Positions 29,536-42,497 are shown, numbered from the stretch's first letter. The stretch: DNA of 64,000 bases from Mesostigma viride (GCA_009746045.1 RPFO01000299.1:370001-434000), one strand, 5' to 3'. Notes: generated by a model not told the origin, from the sequence alone. A program made the numbers and translations.

Positions 29536-32500
29536 ATGGCCTGCGAACTGGACGAATTGTGCCGGGACGTGGCGTCCTTTGAGGCTGAGTCGGAATCATG
29601 GGCACGCGAGTGCGGGGCCCGTCTGCAGGCTCAGGGTTCTAAACTTAAGGAAGCATGGATGCACTTGCAAACGATGACGCGCATGGTACATGCCAGCTTC
29701 CCAGGACAACTGTCTTTTATGATGCATTTCACGTTTTCTTAGTAAGACCTTTGTTTGCCTGAGTTGTTGAAGCGAGATACTGCGTTCTGATGTTCGGTTC
29801 GAGGAAGGCCGACAAACTTCCTTTTGCCGATCGGGCGAAGGGGAAGAGAGAACGCCTTGAAATTATCTCCCGCATCGTCTACAGTGGCATCCGCCTCGTG
29901 TTATCAAATTTCCAAGCTCGTGCTTTGGCCGGCAACCTGTTCCTACAGTAATCAGGTGGCACATTGTGCCGCGTGCTGGCGGTGCCTCTGTGTGTGTATG
30001 TGTGTGTGTGCGCGCCTGCACGGTTTTTTCTTGCAGCTGGAGGCCCGCTGGAAAGCGCTGGACGTGGAGCGTGGCGAATGCCAGCTGGAGGCCGCCGCAG
30101 CCTCGGCGGCGCTTGACGTGCGCCAGCAGAAAGTGGCGTCCCGCGAGCATGCTGTGGCTGAGAAAGAAGCCACAGCGGCAGCGCAAGAGGCGGCGCTGGC
30201 AGAACGACAGGCCACGATATGGGAGCGGGAGGCTTCCATGATGGAGCGGGAGGCCGAGGTGGCGGCACGAGAGGCCGAGGGCCACCAGGCGGTGGCAATG
30301 CTGGCGTCCGAAGTGGAGCACTCGGCGCGCTTCTGTCGGGCGCTGGCGCAGCAACAGGAGGAACTGAACCAGGTGGGGTGTGCCGCTGTTCAAGTTCGGT
30401 GGCGTGTGCTGCTGCTGGTGGCAACAGGTGGTGTGTGCTGCTGTTTAAGTGAAGTGGCGTGTGCGGGGGTTGAAGCAAGTGGGGTGGCAAACCGGGAACT
30501 TAACAGCCGTGCATCGCCAAAAGTGTGTAACCGTGTATAGCCGTGGCTGTGGGGTGGATAGTAAACACATGAACATGGAAGCGGTCTGAAATGTGGTGTG
30601 CTCGATGCGGTAGGGCCATCTTCCCTTGTGCCCAAGAGATGCCCCGCAGAGGTGTCACCGTTGGCCATGGGCTGACGACACGGTGGATGGGTGTGCCAGC
30701 AGAAACCCTCTGAGGTATCATTTGGGACCCTTCTGCGCGCCAGCGCACACGCACACACACACACGCACACACGCACGCACGCACACACGCACGCACGCAC
30801 ACACACGCACACGCACACGCACACGCACACGCACACGCACACGCACACGCACACGCACACGCACACGCACACGCACACGCACACGCACACGCACACGCAC
30901 ACGCACACGCACACGCACACGCACACGCACACGCACACACACAATCACACACACACACACGAACACTAACACTATAACACCAGCACTATCACCAACACAT
31001 GGCGTGTGCTTGCGTCCGCAGCGTCGCGCCTCACTGGCGCTCCGAGAGACGGCGCTGCGATCGGCGATGGCCGAGCACGAGCGCTTGTGTTGCGAGAGGG
31101 AGGCGACGCTGCAGCAGGCCCAGGCAGCGGGGGAGGTGAGTGCTGCGTGACTGTACTTGTGAGGGCGATACAGGTTTGGCTTGCTGCATGAATACTCGTG
31201 CGAGGGATGCAGGTTTTCTAACTGCAGGCCGAGTGATAGCACAGCTCGCTCGTTGCATATCTGGTGTACAGCGCCGAAGATGCGAGCGCAGAAGGTGTCG
31301 CAGGTGGAACGACCGTGCGTCAGTACGGTTTTAGGGTACCCCTAGTCTGCTGACTCAGTAGACTATGCCCCTAGTCTGCTGACTCAGGAGATGGGAATGA
31401 TCCGACTATCATCGATCGCATTCGCAAGTAATCAATCCCTGCCGGGCTTGTGTTCAATGACCATTCTTCTGAATTTCTTTGGTTATTTGATATCTGCTAT
31501 TTGTTATTGCTACAAATAGCACGCCTGTCAGATATGATTGTTATTGCTACAAATAGCACGCCTGTCATCACCAGACCGCAATAGTCATGACATCAAATCC
31601 GCTGCCATGTACATATCATGATTATCAAGGCTTATGTCCCTACGTACGTCCCTGCTAGAGCCACCATGTAGTCTCCACTTGACTATAATGAAACCATACG
31701 ATACAAATTACATAGGGTATACAAATACCTCTCCATGCGTCTCTTGTGGGTGCCCTGTCCTGCGATCCTGAGATCCTGCGATGCGCGTGCGGCTGCCACA
31801 GCATCATGATCAAGACGCTGCCCCATTTTGTGCCACGTTCCCATGTGCTTGATTCTCATCTTACGCGTCTCATTTTGGTGTGGATCCTGTCACGCCACCC
31901 ATGGGCACGGCTTCACGGTGGGGGGGCGCAGCAAGCGTTGGCGCGCCAGCACACCGCTCTACAACTGGCGGCTGCCACCGAGCGCTCCCACCTGGAACAG
32001 CTGGCGCACGAGATGGCCGTCTGGGAGCGCCGCGCCGACGAACGGGCACGGCTGGCAGAAGAAAAATGCGCCCAAGCGGAGCACAAGTTTGCCCAGGCTG
32101 CGGAAAAATGCGCTGAGCTGGCAGTGCTGGAGGCGCAGCTGCAGGCGACAGCCGGCGCAGTGACAGAGGCGGAACGCCAGGTGGCAGAGCTACAGACGAA
32201 GCTGATGGTGGGGCAGGGAGATCTGGAGGCGAGAGAAGAAGGGTTGAGGAGGAGGGAGGAGCATGTGGAGGCGGAAGAGGAGGCATTGATGGCAGAGGGG
32301 GCTGCTCTGCAGCAGCGGGAGGAGGGTGTGCGCGAACGGGAGGAGCAGATGGGGGAGAGTGAGAGGAGAGAGCGGGCGAAGGAGGCGGAGGTGCGAGCTA
32401 GAGAGGCGAAAGTAGAAGAGAGGGAAACACGAGTGCAGGAGAGGGAGGCGAACATAGAAGAAAGGGAAACACAAGTTTGCAAGCAGGAGGAGGAGGTGGC

Positions 32501-35500
32501 AGGGCAAGCGCGCCACTTGGGGGCAAAGGAAGGAGAGCTGCTGTCGCGTGGGCAAGAGGTGGAGCGCCGAGCGGTCAGTATAAGGGAGGAGGAAGGGGCG
32601 GTGGGGCGCAGGGCGGCCGAGGTAGACAGGAGGGAGGAGGAGGTGGATCGCAGGGCCAGGGAGTTGGAGGGGATGGCTAGGGACCTTGCGGCGCGCCAGT
32701 GTGATGTGGATGCCCAGGTGCAAGGGTTGAGGGAGCGGGAGGAGAGAGTCAGGGGGAGGGAGGCAGAGACGAGCGCTCGTGTGTCGGCGTTGGATTCCCG
32801 GGAAGCAGCGGCGGCGGGCAAGGAAGCTGAGGTCAGCAAGAAGCTCGCTGAGATCAGAGAAACTTACCGCACTTCTGTTGTCAGTGAGATTGGTCAGTTG
32901 TCCCAAAGACAGGCCGATGCGGCGTGCCGTACGACAGAGGCAGCAGTTGACCGCTCCAGCCTCCATCAGCATATGATGGCTCCGCAAGAAGCACGGGCAG
33001 ATGGTGTGGGCAAGGCAGAGAGTAACGGTGCGGAGGCGGAGGACGGCATGTGGGCGCCGGCATCCGGCACGGACCCTGTGTCCGAGTTGGAACAGCTGGA
33101 TTTGGTGCTGCAGAGGAAGATCGCCGAAGTTGGTGGGCTGTTGCGGGTGGCTGGGTTGAGCCTTTCGCTGCCAGTGCTAGGGGAAGAGAGGTCAGCGCCC
33201 ATGGCCACGCGGGGCAACGCGCCCGTGCGGGGGCCGGCAACGGAGGGAGGAGAGAACAGCGTCTCGTTGGATGCCCATGGGCGGGAAGGGGTGCGGGATG
33301 CGGCAGCAAGGGATGCAGCGGATGGAGCCTTAGGAGGTGAGGGAAGCGGCGCGGTGGTACTCATCAACGAATGCAGGGCCGACAGCCAGCAGCCAGGCAA
33401 GGCATCATGGGATCGTGACTATGCGAGGATGGGGCCATGGGAGTGTGGGTGTGTGGGTGTGTGGGTGTGTGGGAGTTGTGGGAGTGTGGGAGTGTGGGAG
33501 GTGGGAGTGTGGGAGTTGTGGGAGTGTGGGAGTGTGGGAATTGTGGGAGTGTGGGAGTTGTGGGAGAGTGGGAGTGTGGGAGCATGGGAGAATGTGAGAC
33601 TGGGGAATATGGGGATAAGTACATTTGAGTATGTGTTCCTTCATGGCCGTGGTATTCACCCTCTGCCTTATGGGTCAGGGGTCACAGTGGCATCCTGTTG
33701 AGTTGTTGGAGTGCCTCAGAGGCTTTGACATATGTGCCACGTGGGTAGTAGCCGTAGATATTAACCTGCACTCGTGCCCCGGGCCCAGCAGCCATGTAGA
33801 TTATTTCATGTGCAGTTGTCGTCCTCATTGTCAGTTGCTTTGTGGGACTGTGCTATATTTCCCCGTGGCTTGGGACATTCTCATGACTCATACTTTCATC
33901 AATGTCCGTCAGTCCGTGGCACGAGGCTGCTGTCCATTTGGCAACACACATACTTATCTGAAAGGAAATGGCCGAAACCTAAAAGGGCTACGTAATGGTA
34001 CTTGAGGCGGGCGGGGAGGTTGAAGGGGGGGCATGGCGGCAAATGCAGATTCTGGTAAGGGCATTTGGATTCTGGCACGCCGAGAATACCTTCCCTCGGG
34101 CCCGTTGTATTTGTGAGTTCAAAGATCATGGCGTGCAACTGCTGTCGCACGTAACGTTTGGGATGGTAGCGCTGACATGCAGTGGTTGTAACTGCAACCC
34201 TATTTTCTGCACTTACAAAAAGAATATGTAATACTGCATCCATGTGCTGTTGTGTTGCTGTTGTTTAATGCTCTTGACTACATGCCTGGTTAACTACGGT
34301 TGGCTGTAACCCCTTCCCCTTCATGTTTGTTTCTGCTAGGCGCCCATGGGTTGCCAACATCCTGTACGACAAGACCACGTTGACTCCGCGCTCCTTTGAA
34401 TTTCATACCAGGCTTTAAATAACGCATGTCTACGGTCCTTGTTCGTGCGGACGGACCACGCTGTCCGCACTGTCGCACACCACGTGCACGCAGGGGACCA
34501 AGCCACGCCACCACTCTCACAAGATTTTGGCAACCCGCCGCCAACACCCTGGGTGCGCTACGGTCATTGCGTGCGCCAGCTGCGCCAGCTGTCCCTTCAA
34601 CACACAGCCGCCGTGAGGTGGCTGTCGGCCGAATGGACCCGGATGGCAGCGGTTCAAGGATGCGGGCAGGAAGAGGCAGACATGGCTGGACAAGCCCAGT
34701 CATCCCTGGTATGAATGAGGGCATCACTTCCTGTGTGCATTTGCATGCTAGGATAAAAAACTCTTCTGCCGATCCGATGGCACCATCGATAAGCATGCCA
34801 AGCATGGTACCGCAAGAGAAACTACAGGAGTTTTGCGGTCGCTCCCTACTATTGCTATGGTTGATATTGTTGCCACTTTCGTAACAGGATCATCTTGAGG
34901 CCAGAGCGGTGCGGCTTCCCTACTTGTTCCCTGCTTGTTCGCTACTCTTCGGTACTTGTTCCCTGCTTGTTCGCGACGTGTTCGCTATTTGCGCGCTACT
35001 TGTTCGCTACTTGTATGCTTCTTGTATTGCCCACACGACCCACGCCACTAGCTGGATTTGGTTCATGTCAAACCTATACCGTAGGTCGCCGCCGTAGGAA
35101 ACCAGGGGGGGGGGGGGAGGGAAAGGGACCTGGAAATGAAGGGGGCATTTTCGTAGTTATGAGCAGCCGGGAACTTGGATCTGGTTGGATTCTCACAGGG
35201 AAATCCACACAGTTATACCACAAACTACCAACTCAACTACAAATCGCCACACTGTTGTGCTCGCATGTGTCGCAGCGCGCCGAGGTCTATCGGGCGCACG
35301 ACACAATCACCCAAACGCCAGCAACACTAAGCACAAGCGTAGCTGGCCGTGTCATCCCCTCCGATCCATCAGACGAGGGGGGGGCGGAAACGTTGGAAGC
35401 CCCAGATGGGCCCTTTCCCGCTCCACGCATTGCTGGTAAAGCAGATGCCAGCAGTTGTAGCAATGATGACCACGTCACCAGTGGGGGGGTCACAGAGCTG

Positions 35501-38500
35501 CGCCCGGCAGGCCGCCCACTGTACGTCCCATCCACCCTGGGTGTAGGTGCAGATGCCAGCAAAAGCGGAGCCGCTGAGTGTGAGGCGCAGCCAGCAGGCA
35601 GGGCTATTCATGGGCAAGCCAGGGACACTAAGGTCATGGACTCGCGTCATCATCGCGGCGTGTGTGACACGGTCCTGGCATCCCCACCCTGTGGCAGTCA
35701 AGGGGTCGAACTCCACCCGTTCCTTAGTTCTTGCGCCAGTCCGTCGCCGTCCCTCGCACGCTTGGCAGCGGGTATCGACCGTACCCTTCTCCACACGGCC
35801 AGCGTGCTGGCTGGATGCGTGGACGAGCTTGACGTGTCACGGTGGCAAGATCTAGAGAACAACTCTAGAAACATCGCCGCCACCTGCAATGGCCACGTGA
35901 CTGGGAGGGGGACGCCAGCAGTACATCGACACCGGGATGGCTGGCATCTGCCCAAGAAGCAAGAGGCAGGCCAGGCCGTGCACCTGGCCGGGTTTGGCCC
36001 CACGATCATGCAAGGAGACACAGCCAGGGGGGGGCCCACGGGCACTACTGCCAATGCTCAGCCTCCAGCGGAGCACGGCCATGCCGGCGGCAGTGCTTGT
36101 GATGGCGGCCCCGGTGCTGGTGATGGCGGTGCCGGTGCTGGTGATGATCCCAGCCATGCGCTGTCCTTGCAGGCATGCCTGTGGCAGCAGCTGCACACGC
36201 AAAAGGAGTACCTGGCCAAAGTGGCTGAGGAGCTGGAGGCCCGCGAGTGCTACCTGGAGAAGAGGTGGGTAAACCTGAGGTAGCGCTACCTGGAGAAGAG
36301 GTGGGTAAACCTGAGGTAGCGCTACCGGGAGAAGAGGTGGGTAAACCTGAGGTAGCGCTACCTGGAGAAGAGGTGGGTAAACCTGAGGTAGCGCTACCTG
36401 GAGAAGAGGTGGGCAAACCTGAGGTAGCGCTACCGGGAGAAGAGGTGGGCAAACCTGAGGTAGCGCTACCGGGAGAAGAGGTGGGTAAACCTGAGGTAGC
36501 GCTACCTGGAGAAGAGGTGGGTAAACCTGAGGTAGCGCTACCGGGAGAAGAGGTGGGTAAACCTGAGGTAGCGCTACCTGGAGAAGAGGTGGGTAAACCT
36601 GAGGTAGCGCTACCTGGAGAAGAGGTGGGCAAACCTGAGGTAGCGCTACCGGGAGAAGAGGTGGGCGAACCTGAGGTAGCGCTACCGGGAGAAGAGGTGG
36701 GTAAACCTGAGGTAGCGCTACCGGGAGAAGAGGTGGGCAAACCTGAGGTAGCGCTACCGGGAGAAGAGGTGGGTAAACCTGAGGTAGCGCTACCGGGAGA
36801 AGAGGTGGGCAAACCTGAGGTAGCGCTACCGGGAGAAGAGGTGGGCAAACCTGAGGTAGCGCTACCGGGAGAAGAGGTGGGCAAACCTGAGGTAGCGCTA
36901 CCGGGAGAAGAGGTGGGTAAACCTGAGGTAGCGCTACCTGGAGAAGAGGTGGGTAAACCTGAGGTAGCGCTACCGGGAGAAGAGGTAGGCATGCCTGAGG
37001 TAGCGCTACCTGGAGAAGAGGTGGGTAAACCTGAGGTAGCGCTACCGGGAGAAGAGGTGGGTAAACCTGAGGTAGCGCTACCGGGAGAAGAGGTGGGTAA
37101 ACCTGAGGTAGCGCTACCGGGAGAAGAGGTGGGTAAACCTGAGGTAGCGCTACCGGGAGAAGAGGTGGGTAAACCTGAGGTAGCGCTACCGGGAGAAGAG
37201 GTGGGTAAACCTGAGGTAGCGCTACCGGGAGAAGGGGTGGGTAAACCTGAGGTAGGGCTACTGGGAGAAGAGGTGGGCAAACCTGAGGTAGCGCTACCGG
37301 GAGAAGAGGTGGGTAAAAATGAGGTAGCGCTACCGGGAGAAGGGGTGGGTACACCTGAGGTAGCGCTACCTGGAGAAGAGGTGGGCAAACCTGAGGTAGC
37401 GCTACCTGGAGAAGAGGTGGGTAAACCTGAGGTAGCGCTACCTGGAGAAGAGGTGGGTAAACCTGAGGTAGCGCTACCGGGAGAAGGGGTGGGTAAACCT
37501 GAGGTAGCGCTACCGGGAGAAGAGGTGGGTAAACCTGAGGTAGCGCTACCGGGAGAAGAGGTGGGTAAACCTGAGGTAGCGCTACCGGGAGAAGAGGTGG
37601 GTAAACCTGAGGTAGCGCTACCGGGAGAAGAGGTGGGCAAACCTGAGGTAGCGCTACCGGGAGAAGAGGTGGGTAAACCTGAGGTAGCGCTACCGGGAGA
37701 AGAGGTGGGTAAACCTGAGGTAGCGCTACCGGGAGAAGAGGTGGGTAAACCTGAGGTAGCGCACCGGGAGAAGAGGTGGGTAAAAATGAGGTAGCGCACC
37801 GGGAGAAGAGGTAGGCATGCCTGAGGTAGCGCTACCTGGAGAAGAGGTGGGTAAACCTGAGGTAGCGCTACCGGGAGAAGGGGTGGGTAAACCTGAGGTA
37901 GCGCTACCGGGACAAGAGGTGGGCAAACCTGAGGTAGCGCTACCGGGAGAAGAGGTGGGTAAACCTGAGGTAGTGCTACCTGGAGAAGAGGTGGGTAAAC
38001 CTGAGGTAGCGCACCGGGAGAAGAGGTGGGCAAACCTGAGGTAGTGCTACCTGGAGAAGAGGTGGGTAAAAATGAGGTAGCGCACCGGGAGAAGAGGTAG
38101 GCATGCCTGAGGTAGCGCTACCTGGAGAAGAGGTGGGTAAACCTGAGGTAGCGCTACCTGGAGAAGAGGTGGGTAAAAATGAGGTAGCGCACCGGGAGAA
38201 GAGGTAGGCATGCCTGAGGTAGCGCTACCTGGAGAAGAGGTGGGTAAACCTGAGGTAGCGCTACCGGGAGAAGAGGTGGGTAAACCTGAGGTAGCGCTAC
38301 CTGGAGAAGAGGTGGGTAAACCTGAGGTAGCGCTACCGGGAGAAGAGGTGGGTAAACCTGAGGTAGCGCTACCGGGAGAAGAGGTGGGTAAACCTGAGGT
38401 AGCGCTACCGGGAGAAGAGGTGGGCATGCCTGAGGTAGCGCTACCTGGAGAAGAGGTGGGTAAAAATGAGGTAGCGCACCGGGAGAAGAGGTAGGCATGC

Positions 38501-41040
38501 CTGAGGTAGCGCTACCTGGAGAAGAGGTGGGTAAACCTGAGGTAGCGCTACCGGGAGAAGGGGTGGGTAAACCTGAGGTAGCGCTACCGGGAGAAGAGGT
38601 GGGTAAACCTGAGGTAGCGCTACCGGGAGAAGAGGTGGGTAAACCTGAGGTAGCGCTACCGGGAGAAGGGGTGGGTAAACCTGAGGTAGCGCTACCGGGA
38701 GAAGAGGTGGGTAAACCTGAGGTAGCGCTACCGGGAGAAGAGGTGGGCATGCCTGAGGTAGCGCTACCGGGAGAAGAGGGGGGTAAACCTGAGGTAGCGC
38801 TACCGGGAGAAGAGGGGGGTAAACCTGAGGTAGCGCTACCGGGAGAAGAGGTGGGCATGCCTGAGGTAGCGCTACCGGGAGAAGAGGTGGGTAAAAATGA
38901 GGTAGCGCTACCGGGAGAAGGGGTGGGTAAACCTGAGGTAGCGCTACCTGGAGAAGAGGTGGGCAAACCTGAGGTAGCGCTACCTGGAGAAGAGGTGGGT
39001 AAACCTGAGGTAGCGCTACCTGGAGAAGAGGTGGGTAAACCTGAGGTAGCGCTACCGGGAGAAGGGGTGGGTAAACCTGAGGTAGGGCTACTGGGAGAAG
39101 AGGTGGGCAAACCTGAGGTAGCGCTACCGGGAGAAGAGGTGGGTAAAAATGAGGTAGCGCTACCGGGAGAAGGGGTGGGTAAACCTGAGGTAGCGCTACC
39201 TGGAGAAGAGGTGGGCAAACCTGAGGTAGCGCTACCTGGAGAAGAGGTGGGTAAACCTGAGGTAGCGCTACCTGGAGAAGAGGTGGGTAAACCTGAGGTA
39301 GCGCTACCGGGAGAAGGGGTGGGTAAACCTGAGGTAGCGCTACCGGGAGAAGAGGTGGGTAAACCTGAGGTAGCGCTACCGGGAGAAGAGGTGGGTAATC
39401 CTGAGGTAGCGCTACCGGGAGAAGAGGTGGGTAAACCTGAGGTAGCGCTACCGGGAAAAGAGGTGGGCATGCCTGAGGTAGCGCTACCTGGAGAAGAGGT
39501 GGGTAAACCTGAGGTAGCGCTACCGGGAGAAGAGGTGGGTAAACCTGAGGTAGCGCTACCGGGAGAAGAGGTGGGTAAACCTGAGGTAGCGCTACCGGGA
39601 GAAGAGGTGGGTAAACCTGAGGTAGCGCTACCGGGAGAAGAGGTGGGCATGCCTGAGGTAGCGCTACCGGGAGAAGAGGTGGGCAAACCTGAGGTAACGC
39701 TACCGGGAGAAGAGGTGGGTAAACCTGAGGTAGCGCTACCGGGAGAAGAGGTGGGTAAACCTGAGGTAGCGCTACAGGGAGAAGAGGTGGGCATGCCTCA
39801 GGTAGCGCTACCGGGAGAAGAGGTGGGTAAAAATGAGGTAGCGCTACAGGGAGAAGAGGTGGGCAAACCTGAGGTAGCGCTACCGGGAGAAGAGGTGGGC
39901 AAACCTGAGGTAGCGCTACCGGGAGAAGGGGTGGGTAAACCTGAGGTAGCGCTACCGGGAGAAGGGGTGGGCAAACCTGAGGTAGCGCTACCGGGAGAAG
40001 AGTGGGCAAACCTGAGGTAGCGCTACCGGGAGAAGAGATGGGTAAATATGTGTGAGAAGCGTAGAGCTGTGTGGAAAAGGGGTGCATGGGTAAACATGTG
40101 TGTGGGAGAGATGTACGAGAGAATGGGGGGCAAACTTGTGAGCCCATGCTCTGATCTGTGGAGGTTGTGCCTGTTTAAATTTACCAGATGTGTCTTATAT
40201 GCAGCACGTCAGAAGAAGGCTATACGTGTCAGGATTGTGGTAACGGCATGCACTAAGGTACCGGCAGGAACTATCTCTATTGAGCTGAGACCAGCCACAA
40301 TTATGTGACTTGCATGCATGTTTATGCACACCACTGAGCCTGCATTGGTAGGATGGACGAGCTGAGACACTCGTGCATCTGCAGATGTCATGGCCCTTTA
40401 ATGCACATATCATGATTCCGATCATTATTAGTTTATCTATCGTTGTCAGCATACAATAGATGTACCCCGTTATAGTATGCTGCCTCAAGTTTTCGTTGTG
40501 TAGTATAATCAGTGGGTGCTTTGATGCTTACATGTTTTATTATTCATGCATGGCTGGTTAGCTATATGGTTAACGCCATGAGTTTTTTTTGGTTGCATGT
40601 TGGTGCTGTTTGATTCTAACGTTTTTATTCTAGCGTTAATACATATATATTTTTATGAATCTTGTGCCTGTATTGTAAATGATACGTCGCGGTCGTATAA
40701 CTGCGCTACAATATCTAGCCGAAACGTGTAAGCACAATCAGATGCAGTGGTGTATAGCTATGCCAGCCTGTGCTTTCTGTCTCGTTGTTATACATAGCTC
40801 GTTGTTGCATGTATAGTTAGCTGCCCAGGGTGGTTGAGAAACGTTAACTACTGCGATTGATCGAGGCCTAGCATGACAGTACTCACCCGCTGGTGTACAC
40901 ATGAATTATGCGCAAGCATATCCTATTCTAAGCTAAAACTAAACATCCATGTATAACCTTGATCGGTTGTACGCAGGGAACGCGCGCTGGACATCAAGCT
41001 CAGCCGGAAAAGGAGCCAAGCTGTGCAAAGCATTCCTTGA
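29536..41040 (+). CDS. Large coiled-coil protein, 8 exons
   Basis: Exons: 29536-29685, 30037-30372, 31022-31135, 31932-about 33356, 34412-34708, 34888-34908 (7-residue microexon), 35276-36264 and 40977-41040; about 1,131 residues. All joins keep phase. The donor of exon 4 is uncertain (33336, 33353 or 33356). Exons 2-4 code an almost continuous charged coiled coil rich in Ala, Arg and Glu (WEREASMMEREAEVAAREAE; VEERETRVQEREANIEERET), interrupted by few helix breakers. Exon 7 is low-complexity and ends QKEYLAKVAEELEARECYLE. Exon 8 restores a coiled-coil end ERALDIKLSRKRSQAVQSIP. I do not recognise the family. Structural proteins of cilia, centrosome or nuclear lamina look like this, but nothing decides among them. 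The last intron (36265-40976) is nearly all 36-bp minisatellite copied from the exon 7 donor. If that first donor is skipped, a stop follows at 36281-36283. Confidence 0.72.
30741..30962. repeat. (CACACG)n / (CA)n tract in intron 2 of the coiled-coil gene
   Basis: About 35 hexamers of ACGCAC with CA-rich ends, between exons 2 and 3. Strongly alternating purine-pyrimidine, hence prone to Z-DNA. Confidence 0.95.
33437..33605 (+). repeat. G-rich minisatellite (GTGTGGGAGTTGTGGGA)
   Basis: GGGTGTGT then GGGAGTGT and GGGAGTTGT words repeat through 170 bp of intron 4 of the coiled-coil gene. There are dozens of GGG runs on the coding strand with spacers of 4-6 bases, a G-quadruplex-type pattern. 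Confidence 0.85.
34915..35025 (+). repeat. Degenerate TACTTGTTCCCTGCTTGTTCGC repeat
   Basis: CTTGTTC/CTGCTTGTTCGCTA words recur about eight times between the microexon (34888-34908) and exon 7 of the coiled-coil gene. A short decayed minisatellite. Confidence 0.6.
36253..40045 (+). repeat. 36-bp minisatellite of duplicated 5' splice sites, about 105 copies
   Basis: Unit: CTACCGGGAGAAGAG, GTGGGTAAACCTGAG, GTAGCG. The first unit is the true end of exon 7 (CTACCTGGAGAAGAG) plus the start of its intron (GTGGGT), so the array is an amplified exon-intron junction. Each unit has the perfect 12-bp palindrome GGTAGCGCTACC and two GT donor-like sites. Variants include CTGG for CCGG, GGGC for GGGT, AAAAATGAG and GCATGCCTGAG, and some units lack CT (GCGCACCGGG), which shifts the frame. 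One plus frame reads LPGEEVGKPEVA repeats for over 500 residues. The other strand is also open. These frames are by-products. Confidence 0.95.
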
Positions 41041-41660
41041 TGAATGGCGCAACAATTCTGGCATGGTTATGAATGCAACGTACAGTCATCATGTAAGTGC
41101 AATGTGCACATTTGCCCTAGCTCAGCTAGCTAAGCTAGCCGTCGACCTAAAATCTAGCTGTCCATATTAGTTAATGAGAGCACTGTTCCTGGACGCATGT
41201 ACATGTAGTGGCTAGGGGTATAGGTACCACATGCATATATGCGTGGCAATTGGGATTCTATCGAATAATATTTGGTGATTGCAATATAATTTTGAGCACC
41301 AGCTACCTATAGCTCGCGGGGCCAGCGACATAAGCAACATGTGTCACACGAATTTGTCCATACATTTGACAGTACGTACGTCTGCAAGTTGCAACATGGC
41401 ATAGCTCCAACGTACGTGCTTACTAATTCACTACGTCCATATGGAGGGTAATTTTCTCGACATTTATGCACAATTCGTCCATGTATTCCCATGCACGTAC
41501 AAAGCACAAACATGCATATGGCTGGGAGAGTACGTACGATATCATAATATGCGGCCTGCAGTTGCTAGCTAGATGATTTTCTCAAGTGGTACACTAGAGC
41601 TAGTCTGGCCGCGCCAGTAATGTTCAAATGGCCGGGCACATATGTATGCACGAATCAAAT
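41041..41660. other. Non-coding stretch after the coiled-coil gene
   Basis: AT-rich, with scattered GTACGT and GCATGC words. It should contain the 3' UTR. I see no other gene. Confidence 0.4.
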
Positions 41661-41750
41661 CCATCCATCCTTCTATCCATCCATTCATCCATCCATCCAT
41701 CCATCCATCCATCCATCCATCCATCCATCCATCCATCCATTCATCCATCC
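41661..41750. repeat. (CATC)n microsatellite at the 5' junction of LINE copy 2
   Basis: About 21 CATC units with a few TTCATC interruptions, directly joined to the truncated LINE at 41750. The LINE's own 3' UTR also contains CATC repeats (42423-42438), so truncation may have happened by homology between the two. Confidence 0.92.
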
Positions 41751-42310
41751 GCCAGTACCGGGCCCTATGGCGCAAGCCCCTGGGCAAGATCGAGAAACAG
41801 GACCTGTTCAAGGTCCTCGTCCTTCCTGTTCTCACGTATGGCGCCGAGACGTGGACCCTCACCGCCGACCTGGCCCGCAAGCTGGACGGCGCGGTCACCA
41901 GCATGCTGCGTTCCATTTTCAGAGTAGGATATGCTGCTCATGTCCGCAATGAGGACCTGTACCAGGGCATGCCCTATATCACCAGCACAATTAAGCAACG
42001 CCGCCTGCAGCTAGTAGGGCACCTAGCTCGCACCAACCAGGTAGACACCTCACGTGGCCCCCCCGCAGGACTGCGACCAGCCCAGCCTGGCCGGCACCTC
42101 CTGACGTGGGCTGGGCCCAGTGATGTTAGACGCCGCAAGGCCCGCACCTTCAAAGAACAGCTAGTAGAGGACATGGGGGGCCTAGGCCTCTCCGTGATTT
42201 GGAAGAAGATGATGGACAAGGCCAAGTGGGCCCAGGTCATAGAGGACAACGAGCCCCCCCCAGTGGGGAAGCGCCCGCGTGTGCAATCCCGCGGGAGGCA
42301 CGCTAGATAG
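41750..42310 (+). pseudogene. LINE reverse transcriptase C-terminal fragment
   Basis: The frame to the stop at 42308 codes the RT thumb and C-terminal region ([50 protein letters not shown], end RGRHAR) with no catalytic YADD. It is 5'-truncated and cannot be functional. Its residues match copy 1 without visible change. Confidence 0.85.
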
Positions 42311-42490
42311 CTCCCCCTAGGGCAGCGTGCGGCTGCCTAGATAGATGATGTAGTTAGAATGTTGTTAGATAGATGTAGTATGTAGCCAATGTAGATAGAT
42401 TAGACCGGTAGGAATGTGTGCACCCATCCATCCATTCATCGGGGTTAATGCTCCGTGACTCCCCAACGGGAGCACGAGTCTAATTAATTA
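41750..42490 (+). mobile_element. LINE copy 2, severely 5'-truncated
   Basis: Begins CGCCAGTACCGGGCCC, homologous to the minus strand at about 6676. It continues through the end of the RT frame, the 3' UTR (TAGATAGCTCCCCCTAGGG, (CATC)n), the hairpin tail TGCTCCGTGACTCCCCAACG with GGAGCACGAG, and (TTAA)n at 42480-42497. The protein part is identical to the copy at 6116-6670, so the two insertions are young. Two more tails follow at 42836 and 42906. Confidence 0.88.
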
Positions 42491-42497
42491 ATTAATT

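Noticed and set aside
31746-33701. A single 651-residue coding sequence
   Set aside because: Its first 60 residues lie before a good acceptor at 31929-31931, and its last 100 translate the G-rich minisatellite. Only the middle is exonic.
36247-40020. Long LPGEEVGKPEVA-repeat proteins (plus strand) and PTSSPGSATSGL / LLPVALPQVYPP proteins (minus strand)
   Set aside because: By-products of the 36-bp intronic minisatellite. The real exon frame stops after one unit, and the frame changes where units lack two bases.
36253-40045. CRISPR array
   Set aside because: 36-bp repeats are directly adjacent with no spacers, in a eukaryotic intron.
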